A DNA stretch of 64,000 nucleotides from Mannheimia granulomatis. GTDB taxonomy: Bacteria > Pseudomonadota > Gammaproteobacteria > Enterobacterales > Pasteurellaceae. Below, piece by piece: positions 35,059 through 44,389 of the stretch. The notes under the pieces were generated by a model. That model was not told the origin of the DNA and did no database searches. It saw nothing but the letters and a program-made list of their open reading frames with translations. The number at the start of each line of letters is the position of its first letter. Within the stretch, counting starts at the first letter, position 1. Location: assembly GCF_013377255.1 (NCBI RefSeq), contig NZ_CP016614.1:79501-143500 (forward strand), written 5' to 3'. Made by a program: the position numbers and the translations under genes.

Positions 35059-36902
35059 TTTTTGTAACCGCAGGCCATGTCGATCACGGCAAAACCTCTC
35101 TTTTAAAAGCCTTAACAGGCAAAGATACTACTCACTTACCCGAAGAACAAAAACGTGGGTTAACTATTGATTTGGGGTATGCTTATTTGCCTGTTGAAAA
35201 TGATATTTTAGGATTTATTGATGTGCCGGGGCATCAGCTTTTTTTATCGAATATGCTTGCGGGGCTTGGTGGGATTAATCACGCTTTGTTGGTGATTTCT
35301 GCTGAGGAAGGCATTAAACCTCAAACTGAGGAGCATTTGGATATTTTACGCTTGCTGAATTTCCAACATATTATGGTGGTGATTACTAAAGCCGATCGGG
35401 TGGAAGAAGCTCAAATTTCACAATTAATTGAAAGCATCAAAAGCCAATATCCATTTCTGGCAGACTCGAAAACTTTTATTACTTCAGCGAAAACAGCTCA
35501 AGGTATTGAGGAATTAAAGGCTTATTTAATCGAGCTAAATCAACAAAGTCATGCCATTCAAAAACCGTTCCGCTATGCAATTGACCGTGTATTTAATGTT
35601 AAAGGTGCAGGTTTGGTGGTAACCGGCACAACAGTTTCGGGGCAAGTCAGTGAGGGGGATGAACTGTTTTTATCGAGTGGTAAAAAACTGAGAGTAAAAG
35701 CCATTCATGCACAAAACAGCCCTTCAAACACAGGCTATGCCGGGCAGCGTTTGGCGTTAAATATTGCTAATGTGGAAAAAGAGGATATTCAGCGAGGCGA
35801 TTGGATTACCGAGCTTGAGCCGAAATTTGCCACCGACCGCATTACCGTTTTGCTTACCGCAAATCAGACGTTAAAAGAAAACAGTATTGTGCATATTTAC
35901 CACTTTGCATCTCATATTACCGGCAAATTGAATTTGCTTGAGGTAAAACAAGCGGTCAAAAATCGGCAATATTTTGCAGAAGTGATTTTGGATGAAGCTT
36001 TGCATATTGCTGTGGGTGATAAACTTATTTTACGCAGTGGTGATGACAGCCAAACTTTTGCTGGGGCTGAAGTGCTGGAAATCGATTCCCCGAAACGGCA
36101 TAAACGTAGTGATGAGCGTTTGGCATTTGTAAAAAATTTAGCAAAAACAACCGCTTGCCATGATTTTACAGCACGAGTGAACTTGTGCTTACAAAACCGT
36201 GCGAAAGAATTGTCGGCACTTCAATGGTTTGAACAATGCTTTGCTGAGGATATTGCGGTACTGGGTTTTAATACTTCCTCAAAATGGGTGTTTAATTCTG
36301 AATTTAAAATGCAAGCTCAGCAAAAAGTGTTAGAAAAAATGGCGGAATATCACGGGCACCACCAAGATCAAATAGGGGTAACCAAAGCCCGTTTATATCG
36401 TATTGCGTTACTGGATTTACCCGAAAATCTGGCAAATCAATTTATTGATGATTTAGTCGAGCAAAAACAACTTACCAACAGCCGTGGCTGGTTGCATTTG
36501 CCGGCTCATCGCATTGAATTTGATGAGGAAGAATTGCAACTTTGGCAGAGAATTCGGCCGCTTTTTGAAGCGACAAACCAAGCTCTTTGGGTGCGAGATA
36601 TTGCAAGTTCATTATCTGTTGATGAGACAAAAATGCGAAATTTACTCTATAAAGCCGGGAAGCTGGGTTATTTGATTCCTATCGTAAAAGATAGATTTTT
36701 ATTAATTGAGCAGATAGAAGCTTTTGCTCAATTAATAAAATCGTTTATTCAAGAGAATGGCGCTATTTCGGTTAATCAGTTGCGAGATCAATTAAATTAT
36801 GGACGAAAGCTTACGGTTCAGTTGATTGAGTATTTCGACCGTTCCGGTTTTTTAAGACGGAAAGGTGATGTGCATTTGTTGCGTGATAGTGAAACTTTTT
36901 AG
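35055..36902 (+). CDS. selB: Selenocysteine-specific elongation factor SelB
   Basis: EF-Tu-like GTPase that brings Sec-tRNA to UGA codons marked by a SECIS hairpin. 615 residues. G1 is GHVDHGKTSLLKALTG, followed by the switch I analogue EEQKRGLTIDLGYAYL and G3 DVPGH. The C-terminal half (about 340-615) contains the winged-helix repeats that bind SECIS RNA. ATGA overlap with selA shows translational coupling. No selD or selenoprotein gene is in the window. Confidence 0.97.
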   Translation: MIFVTAGHVDHGKTSLLKALTGKDTTHLPEEQKRGLTIDLGYAYLPVENDILGFIDVPGHQLFLSNMLAGLGGINHALLVISAEEGIKPQTEEHLDILRLLNFQHIMVVITKADRVEEAQISQLIESIKSQYPFLADSKTFITSAKTAQGIEELKAYLIELNQQSHAIQKPFRYAIDRVFNVKGAGLVVTGTTVSGQVSEGDELFLSSGKKLRVKAIHAQNSPSNTGYAGQRLALNIANVEKEDIQRGDWITELEPKFATDRITVLLTANQTLKENSIVHIYHFASHITGKLNLLEVKQAVKNRQYFAEVILDEALHIAVGDKLILRSGDDSQTFAGAEVLEIDSPKRHKRSDERLAFVKNLAKTTACHDFTARVNLCLQNRAKELSALQWFEQCFAEDIAVLGFNTSSKWVFNSEFKMQAQQKVLEKMAEYHGHHQDQIGVTKARLYRIALLDLPENLANQFIDDLVEQKQLTNSRGWLHLPAHRIEFDEEELQLWQRIRPLFEATNQALWVRDIASSLSVDETKMRNLLYKAGKLGYLIPIVKDRFLLIEQIEAFAQLIKSFIQENGAISVNQLRDQLNYGRKLTVQLIEYFDRSGFLRRKGDVHLLRDSETF

Positions 36903-37072
36903 CCATACTTATTTTGATTATAAAAAATAATTTTACTAATTAGAAAATCTATGCTAAAAACTTGGAGCTAAGAGGCAAATGCAACTCAAAGAAGTTTCGT
37001 ATCTCTTGTGATGTTTGGGCGATGGCTCAAAATAATAAATTCTTTCTTATCCTTAATTTTTAGGAGCTAAAA

Positions 37073-38035
37073 ATGAAAAAATTAGTCAAACTTTCTTTCC
37101 TTGCCGGCCTTGTAATGGGAAGTGCTTCAGTTCAGGCAACGGAAACATTTGTGACTATCGGTACCGGTGGTCAAACGGGGGTTTATTATGTGGTGGGTCA
37201 ATCAATTTGCCAATTAGTAAACCGTGATACCGCAAAAACAGGTGTGAAATGTAATGCACCTTCAACCGGTGCTTCTGTGGCGAACTTAAATGCGATTGCT
37301 GCAAAAGAGATGGATATGGGGATCGCACAATCAGACTGGCAATATCACGCATACAATGGCTCAAGCTCATTTGAAGGTAAGAAAAACGATAAACTTCGTG
37401 CGATTTTCTCACTTCATGCAGAACCGTTTACAGTAATGGCTCGTACCGATGCTAATATCAAGTCATTTGATGATTTAAAAGCAAAACGTGTGAACGTGGG
37501 TGATCCGGGTTCTGGTACGCGTGCAACAATGAACGTAATTTTAGCGGCAAAAGGCTGGACGGATAAAGATTTTAAAGTAGCTTCTGAATTAAAACCGGCA
37601 GAAATGGCTTCTGTAATGTGTGATAACAACTTAGATGCAATTACTTATAACGTTGGTCACCCGAATGGCGCATTAAAAGAAGCTGCGGCATCTTGTGATG
37701 CTAAATTGGTGCCTGTAACCGGTCCTGAAATTGATAAATTAGTGGCAGATCACACATATTATGCGAAAGCAACGATTCCTGGCGGTTTATATAAAGGTTC
37801 TGATGAACCAACAGAAACCTTTGGTGTATATGCCACATTAGTCACTTCTGCGGATGTGGATGCGGATAAAGTTTATACTGTAACTAAAGCAGTATTTGAT
37901 AACTTCGACCGTTTTAAACGTTTACATCCTGCATTTGAACATCTAAAACAAGAAGATATGATTAAAAGCGCACTTTCTGCTCCGCTACACGATGGTGCAG
38001 TGCGTTACTACAAAGAGAAAGGTTGGATTAAATAA
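37073..38035 (+). CDS. TAXI-family TRAP transporter solute-binding receptor
   Basis: Periplasmic receptor of 320 residues. Signal peptide of about 22 residues (KLSFLAGLVMGSASVQA). TAXI signature TIGTGGQTGVYYVVGQSICQ and later GDPGSGTRATMNVI. It delivers an unknown solute (amino/dicarboxylic acids in studied cases) to the fused TRAP permease downstream. TAGGAGC ribosome site. Confidence 0.93.
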   Translation: MKKLVKLSFLAGLVMGSASVQATETFVTIGTGGQTGVYYVVGQSICQLVNRDTAKTGVKCNAPSTGASVANLNAIAAKEMDMGIAQSDWQYHAYNGSSSFEGKKNDKLRAIFSLHAEPFTVMARTDANIKSFDDLKAKRVNVGDPGSGTRATMNVILAAKGWTDKDFKVASELKPAEMASVMCDNNLDAITYNVGHPNGALKEAAASCDAKLVPVTGPEIDKLVADHTYYAKATIPGGLYKGSDEPTETFGVYATLVTSADVDADKVYTVTKAVFDNFDRFKRLHPAFEHLKQEDMIKSALSAPLHDGAVRYYKEKGWIK

Positions 38036-38061
38036 TCTTTTGTTCTCTTGATTTTATTTAA

Positions 38062-38091
38062 TCAGCACGTTTTTCAGCGTGCTGGTTTTTT
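38062..38091 (+). terminator. Terminator after TAXI receptor gene
   Basis: CAGCACG and CGTGCTG stem, then six T bases. Partial termination would favour receptor over permease expression. Confidence 0.8.
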
Positions 38092-38164
38092 GCTTTTTTG
38101 GAACTGTTGATAATTTATCGATTTTTCACCTCTGATTGATAACTTATCAACAGTGTCTTGGACA

Positions 38165-38222
38165 TCAAGCGGTTCTTTTTTGAGAAAAATTTGCAAAATT
38201 TTATAAAATAATGACCGCTTGT
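38165..38222. repeat. Inverted uptake-signal pair
   Basis: CAAGCGGT and ACCGCTTGT around an A/T-rich inverted core (AAATTTGCAAAATTT), between receptor and permease genes. Confidence 0.75.
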
Positions 38223-38241
38223 ATTTTTTGAGGGATCTTTT

Positions 38242-40881
38242 ATGTCAGTTGAATCTAAAGTTGATTATGATGACCTACAAGATATGGTTGCTTCCAACGA
38301 TTCCGGTGGGCGAACACCATCGGGCATTGCGAAGAAAGCTATTGTTTATGTTGCTATTCTTTGGTCTTTATTTCAAATTTACTACGCCTCGCCAATTCCG
38401 TTCATATTGCAGGAATGGCTAACTTATGCGGGCATTAATTTAAATGTGGTGGTGGACGATACTAAAGCTCGTTCTATCCATCTGGCATTTGCTATGTTCT
38501 TAGCATTTTTGTCTTATCCGGCTTTTGCGACCTCTCCGAAACATAAAATTCCTTATATTGACTGGGTATTTGCATTTGTGGGGGCGTTTTTGGGTTTGTA
38601 CTATATTTTCTTCTATGAAGGATTGGTTAAACGCTTTGGTGCCCCAAATCTACAAGATATTATTGCCGGCTGTGTAGGTGTTTTGTTGGTGCTTGAAGCT
38701 ACCCGCCGTAGCCTTGGTTTGCCTTTGGTGGTGATTGCGATTGTATTCCTCATTTATAACTATTTTGGACAATATTTACCGGCGGATTGGATTGTGAGTC
38801 ACCGTTCAGGTTCCTTATCGCAAATCATTAACCAACAATGGATCACTACCGAAGGGGTGTTTGGTGTTGCCCTTGGGGTATCGACTAAATACGTGTTCTT
38901 ATTCGTATTATTTGGGGCATTGTTAGATAAAGCGGGTGCAGGTAACTATTTTATTAAAACAGCCTTTGCCTATTTAGGTCACTTACGTGGTGGCCCGGCA
39001 AAAGCGGCTGTGGTTTCTTCCGCATTAACAGGCTTGATTTCAGGTTCATCTATTGCGAATGTTGTAACTACAGGGACGTTTACCATTCCTATGATGAAGC
39101 GTGTGGGCTTTACAAAAGAAAAAGCCGGTGCGGTAGAAGTTGCTTCATCGGTAAACGGTCAAATTATGCCACCTGTGATGGGTGCTGCGGCATTTTTAAT
39201 GATTGAATATGTCAATATGCCGTATAGTCAGTTGATTACTCACGCTTTCTTACCGGCATTGATTTCTTATATTGCACTAGTTTATATCGTGCATTTAGAA
39301 GCGTGTAAAATGAACTTACAAGGATTGCCAAGAACTGATCCGCCAAACCCTATTTTAGTATTCTTACTTAGAGCAGTAACCTCTATTTTAGTTGTAGTGG
39401 GGTTAGTATTGGCGGTCAATTACGGATTAGGTTGGATTCGTGTAGTTACACCTGACTATGCGTTTATCATTGTTTGTCTGTTTTTGGCGGCTTGGTATGT
39501 ATTAGCGATTCGCCGTGTGGCGAGCTTCCCTGATTTAGAGGCTGATGATCCAAATTCAGATATTGTTAAACTGCCATCAAGAAAACCAACCGTAAATGCA
39601 GGCTTACATTATTTAATTCCGGTGGTTGTGTTACTTTGGTGTTTAATGGTTGAAATGCTTTCTCCGGGGCTATCTGCTTTCTGGGGAACGGTAACGTTGA
39701 TTTTCATCCAATTAACTCAACGCCCATTGTTAAATTTCTTCCGTAAGGAGAGCATCACAAAAGAAATTATTAAACAAGGCGTGAAAGATGTGGTGGATAG
39801 TTTAGAAGCGGGTGGTCGCAATATGACCGGTATCGCTTTGGCAACTGCAACCGCAGGGGTGATTGTTGGGGTTGTTGCCTTAACCGGCTTTGGTGTTCAG
39901 CTTTCAAGCGTGATTGAATTCTTGTCGATGGGAAATATTATATTAATGTTAATTCTCGTGGCAATATTCAGCTTGATTTTAGGTATGGGGTTACCTACTA
40001 CTGCAAACTACATTGTGGTTTCATCATTAATGGCAACCGTAATCGTAGAAGTTGGCCGTCAAAACGGTTTAATTGTACCGTTGATTGCAGTGCATTTATT
40101 TGTATTCTATTTTGGGATTATGGCTGATGTAACTCCACCTGTTGGTTTAGCCTCTTTTGCAGCTGCGGCAATTTCCGGCGGTAGTCCGATTAAAACCGGT
40201 ATGGTGGCATTCTTATATAGCTTAAGAACGGCAATTTTACCTTTCCTATTTATTTTTAATACGGATTTACTATTACTAGATCTTCGTTACCCAGGACAGG
40301 GGTGGATTGTATTTATTACCGCCACGGTTGGTGTATTGGCCTTTACCTCAGCGACAATGAATTACATCCTAACTAAAAATAAATGGTGGGAAACGGCATT
40401 ACTGGTTATTGCTGCGTTTGCTTTATTCCGTCCGGGCTTCTTTATGGAGCGTATTTATCCATCCGAGCGTTATATTGAACCTGTTCATTTGGCACAAGAG
40501 TTACAAGAAACAAAAGTAGGGCAAAATATCACCTTAAAAGTTGCAGGGTTAAACCCTTACGGTAAAGAGATTGAGTTCTACGCTCAAATGCCTGTACCGG
40601 AAGGTAGTACGGGTGAGGAACGTTTGAAAAATCTCGGTTTAACCTTACTTCAAACGGAAGAAAAAATTGAAGTAGATGGTGCGGAAACGCCAAAAGTGGT
40701 GATTGATATGGTAGAGATTGATTCACCGGCGGCAAAAGCAGGCTTGAACTGGGATCAAACCTTACTTTATGCAGCTATTCCTCAGCCTGCACCAAGCAAA
40801 GAGTGGATTTTTATCCCGGCATTGTTAGCTGTATTTGGTGTTGTGGCAAATCAACGTCGCAGAGTCAAAAAACAGCAGTAG
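38242..40881 (+). CDS. Fused TRAP transporter permease (small + large subunit) with C-terminal DUF3394
   Basis: Single 879-residue membrane protein combining the DctQ-like and DctM-like TRAP subunits, as usual for TAXI systems; about 16-18 hydrophobic helices. Conserved stretches include SGSSIANVVTTGTFTIPMMK, NGQIMPPVMGAAAFLM and GMGLPTTANYIVVSSLMA. Residues about 745-860 form a soluble DUF3394-like domain with a PDZ-like phrase VVIDMVEIDSPAAKAGL, then a last helix and basic tail. It acts with the receptor at 37073-38035. Confidence 0.93.
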   Translation: MSVESKVDYDDLQDMVASNDSGGRTPSGIAKKAIVYVAILWSLFQIYYASPIPFILQEWLTYAGINLNVVVDDTKARSIHLAFAMFLAFLSYPAFATSPKHKIPYIDWVFAFVGAFLGLYYIFFYEGLVKRFGAPNLQDIIAGCVGVLLVLEATRRSLGLPLVVIAIVFLIYNYFGQYLPADWIVSHRSGSLSQIINQQWITTEGVFGVALGVSTKYVFLFVLFGALLDKAGAGNYFIKTAFAYLGHLRGGPAKAAVVSSALTGLISGSSIANVVTTGTFTIPMMKRVGFTKEKAGAVEVASSVNGQIMPPVMGAAAFLMIEYVNMPYSQLITHAFLPALISYIALVYIVHLEACKMNLQGLPRTDPPNPILVFLLRAVTSILVVVGLVLAVNYGLGWIRVVTPDYAFIIVCLFLAAWYVLAIRRVASFPDLEADDPNSDIVKLPSRKPTVNAGLHYLIPVVVLLWCLMVEMLSPGLSAFWGTVTLIFIQLTQRPLLNFFRKESITKEIIKQGVKDVVDSLEAGGRNMTGIALATATAGVIVGVVALTGFGVQLSSVIEFLSMGNIILMLILVAIFSLILGMGLPTTANYIVVSSLMATVIVEVGRQNGLIVPLIAVHLFVFYFGIMADVTPPVGLASFAAAAISGGSPIKTGMVAFLYSLRTAILPFLFIFNTDLLLLDLRYPGQGWIVFITATVGVLAFTSATMNYILTKNKWWETALLVIAAFALFRPGFFMERIYPSERYIEPVHLAQELQETKVGQNITLKVAGLNPYGKEIEFYAQMPVPEGSTGEERLKNLGLTLLQTEEKIEVDGAETPKVVIDMVEIDSPAAKAGLNWDQTLLYAAIPQPAPSKEWIFIPALLAVFGVVANQRRRVKKQQ

Positions 40882-40891
40882 TAGCTTAATA

Positions 40892-40917
40892 AGAGAACGT
40901 CTTTTAGGACGTTCTCT
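40892..40917 (+). other. Intercistronic hairpin between TRAP permease and usp
   Basis: AGAGAACGTC and GACGTTCTCT form a perfect 10-bp stem with loop TTTTAG, not followed by T bases. It may stabilise the upstream mRNA or set the ratio to the usp gene. Confidence 0.6.
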
Positions 40918-40928
40918 AAGGATTAACT

Positions 40929-41354
40929 ATGTATAATAAATTACTTATTGCAATTGATTTAACAGATCTAAAAAGTGCAAAATATGTGGTGGATACCGCA
41001 TTACAAATTACGGCGAAAAATCCAAATGCGGTTTACCGTGTCGTTTCAATCATTGAGCCTGTGGATAACAGCTTAATTTCGGCTTTCTTACCTAAAAACT
41101 TCGATAAAGAGGTGGTGCAAGAAGCTAATCAAAAATTGCATGATTTTACAAAAACGCACTTTCCGGAAGGTTCAAAAGTGCAACATATAGTGGCTTACGG
41201 TACTATTTACGAAGAAATTTGCCGTATTGCTGATGAAAAATCGGTGGATTTAATCTTAATGCTGGCAAGCAGCAAGCCTAAAGCAAAAGGATTAAGTTCC
41301 AATACCGTTAAAGTGGCTCGTAACACAAGCAAGCCAATTTTAGTGTTAAGATAA
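40929..41354 (+). CDS. Universal stress protein (UspA family)
   Basis: 141-residue Usp domain: start YNKLLIAIDLTDLKSAKYV, mid-region DLILMLASSKPKAKG, and end NTVKVARNTSKPILVLR. The usual ATP-binding loop (GxxGxxxxxxGS) is poorly conserved, so it may be a non-ATP-binding Usp. Usp genes often follow TAXI-TRAP permeases, which suggests a function coupled to that transporter. Confidence 0.87.
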   Translation: MYNKLLIAIDLTDLKSAKYVVDTALQITAKNPNAVYRVVSIIEPVDNSLISAFLPKNFDKEVVQEANQKLHDFTKTHFPEGSKVQHIVAYGTIYEEICRIADEKSVDLILMLASSKPKAKGLSSNTVKVARNTSKPILVLR

Positions 41355-41382
41355 CAAATCTTGCGTTATTCAGTTACAATAG

Positions 41383-41409
41383 TGCCATTCTGCTCGAATG
41401 GCATTTTTT
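41383..41409 (+). terminator. Terminator after usp
   Basis: TGCCATTC and GAATGGCA stem, loop TGCTC, then six T bases. It ends only 4 bases before the rsmB ATG. Confidence 0.85.
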
Positions 41410-41413
41410 ATTT

Positions 41414-42742
41414 ATGACAAAAACGAAAAAACTTTCTTCTCGTGCACTTTCTCCTAGAGCTATTAGTGCGAACATTATTTTACAAGTGCTGGACCAAGGT
41501 AAATCGCTTTCTACCTTAATCCCTGAAGCACAAAAAAAGCTAGACCCTAAAGATTTCCCCTTGGTGCAAGAAATCACTTTTGGGGTATGTCGAATGCTGC
41601 CCCGCTTGGAATCGATCATCAAATTATTGCTAGAAAAACCGCTTAAAGGCAAAACGCGTTTGGTGCATTGTTTGTTGTTAGTGGGCTTGTATCAATTACT
41701 TTATATGCGAGTGCCGGCTCATGCTGCTGTGGATGAAGTGGTGAATGCTACCAAAGCATTAAAACTGGATAGTTTTCGAGCATTAACCAATGGTGTGCTA
41801 CGTCGTTTTTTGCGTGAGCAGGATGAAATTTTGGCGAAAGTCGATAAGCATTGGCAGACACAGCATTCTGAATGGTTGGTGAATAAACTAAAAAAAGCTT
41901 ATCCTCATTGGCGTGATATTATCGAAGCTAATAATCAACGCCCTCCTATGTGGATTCGAGTAAACCAACAACATATTAAAGCGAAAGATTATTCGGTGTT
42001 GTTGGGGGAAGTGGTTGCAAAAAATTTGCAAAATTCTACCGCTTGTACGCCTGATTGCGCGTTACTGTTGGATAAACCTGTGGCAGTAAATCAGCTTATG
42101 AATTTTGAACAAGGCTGGGCAACGGTGCAAGATGTTCATGCGCAATGGGCGGCAGAACTACTTGATGCTCAAAACGGCGAAACGATTTTAGATGCTTGTG
42201 CTGCACCGGGTGGTAAAACTACCCATATTTTAGAAAAAGCCCCGCAAGCAAACGTGATTGCTTTGGATATTGAAGAAAGTCGTTTAAAGCGCGTGCGTGA
42301 GAATTTAGCTCGACTTGGGCAGTCTGCACAAGTCATCTGTGGAGATGCTTCAAAACCACAAGAATGGCTGGCAGATGATGTGATGTTTGATCGCATTTTA
42401 CTTGATGCACCTTGTTCGGCAACCGGAGTAATTCGCCGCCATCCTGATATTAAATGGCTGCGTAAAGAAGATGATATTGCGGAATTAGCCCTATTACAGC
42501 GAAATATTCTTGAGGCGTTATGGGCAAGATTGAAACCAACGGGCATCTTAGTTTATGCAACTTGCTCTGTACTTCCTGATGAAAACAGCGAGCAAATCAA
42601 GCGGTTTATGCAATCTCATCCTGATGCTAAACAGGTAGAGATGGACTTTAACGGTGAAAAAGTAGTAGAAAAACAGTTTTTTCCGCATGAAAACGGTGGA
42701 GACGGTTTCTTCTATGCAAAATTACAAAAAGTGGCAAATTAA
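41414..42742 (+). CDS. rsmB: 16S rRNA m5C967 methyltransferase RsmB (Sun)
   Basis: Makes 5-methylcytosine 967 in 16S rRNA. N-terminal NusB-like RNA-binding domain (about 1-145), then the SAM domain with LDACAAPGGKTTHIL, DAPCSATGVIRRHPDIKW and the catalytic cysteine pair in APCSATG and YATCSVLPDENS. 442 residues. No Shine-Dalgarno site is possible because a terminator precedes the ATG; its mRNA may come from an upstream promoter by read-through or begin very near the start. The stop abuts the trkA ATG. Confidence 0.95.
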   Translation: MTKTKKLSSRALSPRAISANIILQVLDQGKSLSTLIPEAQKKLDPKDFPLVQEITFGVCRMLPRLESIIKLLLEKPLKGKTRLVHCLLLVGLYQLLYMRVPAHAAVDEVVNATKALKLDSFRALTNGVLRRFLREQDEILAKVDKHWQTQHSEWLVNKLKKAYPHWRDIIEANNQRPPMWIRVNQQHIKAKDYSVLLGEVVAKNLQNSTACTPDCALLLDKPVAVNQLMNFEQGWATVQDVHAQWAAELLDAQNGETILDACAAPGGKTTHILEKAPQANVIALDIEESRLKRVRENLARLGQSAQVICGDASKPQEWLADDVMFDRILLDAPCSATGVIRRHPDIKWLRKEDDIAELALLQRNILEALWARLKPTGILVYATCSVLPDENSEQIKRFMQSHPDAKQVEMDFNGEKVVEKQFFPHENGGDGFFYAKLQKVAN

Positions 42743-44119
42743 ATGAAAATTATCATTTTAGGGGCGGGGCAAGTAGGCTCAACGCTGGCAGAAAATTTAG
42801 TGAGCGAGGACAATGATATTGTTTTGGTTGATAACGACCCCGCACGATTGGATAAGCTAAAAGATAAACATGATTTACAGGTTATTCGTGGTGAATATGC
42901 ATCGCCTCGTGTATTGCGTGAGGCTGGGGCGAATGATGCTGATCTTTTAGTAGCAGTTACCGATAGTGATGAAGTAAATATGATTGCCTGCCAAGTGGCT
43001 TACACTTTATTTAATGTGCCAACCAAAATTGCCCGTATTCGCAGTGCAGACTATGTGCGGGAAAAAGATCAACTTTTTAATGATGATGTCTTGCCTATAG
43101 ACCATATTATTGCTCCTGAAATTTTGGTGAAAAAAGATATTTTGCGTTTAATCCACTACCCGGGTGCGTTACAAATTGCACATTTTGCCGATGAGTTAGT
43201 GAGCTTGGTGAATGTGAAAGCTTATTATGGTGGTCCTTTAGTCGGCTACCCGATTTCGGCATTAAAAGATCACCTGCCTCATATTGAGGCAAGAATAGTC
43301 TCTATTTTCCGTCAAGATAAACCGATTTTTCCGCAAGGCTCAACTATTATTGAAGCTGGAGATGAGGTCTTTTTTATCTGTGCCACCCAACATATTCGGG
43401 CTGTAATGAGTGAGTTACAGCGTTTAGACCGACCTCATAAGCGTATTATGATTGTAGGGGGAGGAAGTATTGGTTCTTCTTTAGCTCAAGATTTAGAAGA
43501 GCAATATAGGGTAAAAATTATAGAGCGAAACCCGAAACTCGCGGAAAAATTAGCGGAAAAACTCTCCAATACTTTAGTGTTAACCGGTGATGCCTCCGAT
43601 GAAGAATTGCTGTTTGAAGAGCATATTGAGAATATTGATTTATTCCTTGCTGTAACCAGCGATGATGAATCTAATATTATGGCAGCATTATTGGCAAAGC
43701 GTTTAGGTGCGAAAAAAGTGATTATCCTTGTGCAACGTTTAGCCTATTTGCATCTTATTCAAGGCGGAACAATTGATATTGCGATTTCTCCTCAACAGGC
43801 TACCATTTCTGCGTTAGCAAGCTATGTGCGAAAAGGGGATATTTTACAAGTTTCTTCTTTAAAATTAGGGGTTGCCGGTGGAGTGGAGATCATCGCACAC
43901 GGTGATGAAACAACCTCTAAAGTGGTTGGCCGTCAAATTAAAGATTTAAAACTACCACAGGGTGCAATTGTTGGTGCGATTGTGCGTGGTGAGGAGGTGA
44001 TTATAGCCCATAAATCTACTATTATTAAAGAACATGACCGTGTCATTATTTTTGTAAATGATAAAAAACAAATTGATGAAATTGAAAAACTGTTCCAGAT
44101 AGGTGTGTTCTTCTTATAA
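42743..44119 (+). CDS. trkA: Trk potassium uptake protein TrkA
   Basis: Cytoplasmic regulator of the Trk K+ channel, 458 residues, with two RCK halves. Each half begins with a nucleotide-binding Rossmann motif: IILGAGQVGSTLAENL at the N-terminus and IMIVGGGSIGSSLAQDL near residue 235. Follows rsmB with no gap, an order also seen in E. coli (rsmB-trkA). Confidence 0.97.
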   Translation: MKIIILGAGQVGSTLAENLVSEDNDIVLVDNDPARLDKLKDKHDLQVIRGEYASPRVLREAGANDADLLVAVTDSDEVNMIACQVAYTLFNVPTKIARIRSADYVREKDQLFNDDVLPIDHIIAPEILVKKDILRLIHYPGALQIAHFADELVSLVNVKAYYGGPLVGYPISALKDHLPHIEARIVSIFRQDKPIFPQGSTIIEAGDEVFFICATQHIRAVMSELQRLDRPHKRIMIVGGGSIGSSLAQDLEEQYRVKIIERNPKLAEKLAEKLSNTLVLTGDASDEELLFEEHIENIDLFLAVTSDDESNIMAALLAKRLGAKKVIILVQRLAYLHLIQGGTIDIAISPQQATISALASYVRKGDILQVSSLKLGVAGGVEIIAHGDETTSKVVGRQIKDLKLPQGAIVGAIVRGEEVIIAHKSTIIKEHDRVIIFVNDKKQIDEIEKLFQIGVFFL

Positions 44120-44134
44120 ATCTCAAATAAAGTT

Positions 44135-44159
44135 GGTAAGTTTTTATCAAAAACTTACC
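44135..44159 (+). terminator. Hairpin after trkA
   Basis: GGTAAGTTTTT and AAAAACTTACC form an 11-bp stem; an uptake-signal-like ACCGCTTGT overlaps its end. There is no T run beyond it, so efficiency is uncertain. Confidence 0.5.
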
Positions 44160-44235
44160 GCTTGTTAGACTACATCCCGCTATTTATTTTCTCCTCTTTT
44201 GCTTTTCTAACAGCCTATCTTATTAATTACAAAAG

Positions 44236-44251
44236 TGTGATCTACCTCTCA
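44236..44251 (+). promoter_or_regulatory. CRP-like site upstream of the yia-type locus
   Basis: TGTGATCTACCTCTCA fits TGTGA-N6-TCACA with one mismatch, about 145 bases before dlgD, within the 270-base gap after trkA. Confidence 0.6.
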
Positions 44252-44389
44252 AATTTACAAAAAATTTTATAAGTATTTGATTTCAAAAGAAGTTTATATT
44301 TTTACTTTCATTGACTTTGAAGTGCCTAGGGAGTAACTTGTGAAACGTAATTTTACTATTTGAAATCCAAAGTGTTAGAGGTATCCAAA

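Noticed and set aside
42169..42546. Minus-strand frame inside rsmB
   Set aside because: Antisense of the SAM-binding motifs of rsmB; no independent coding signals.
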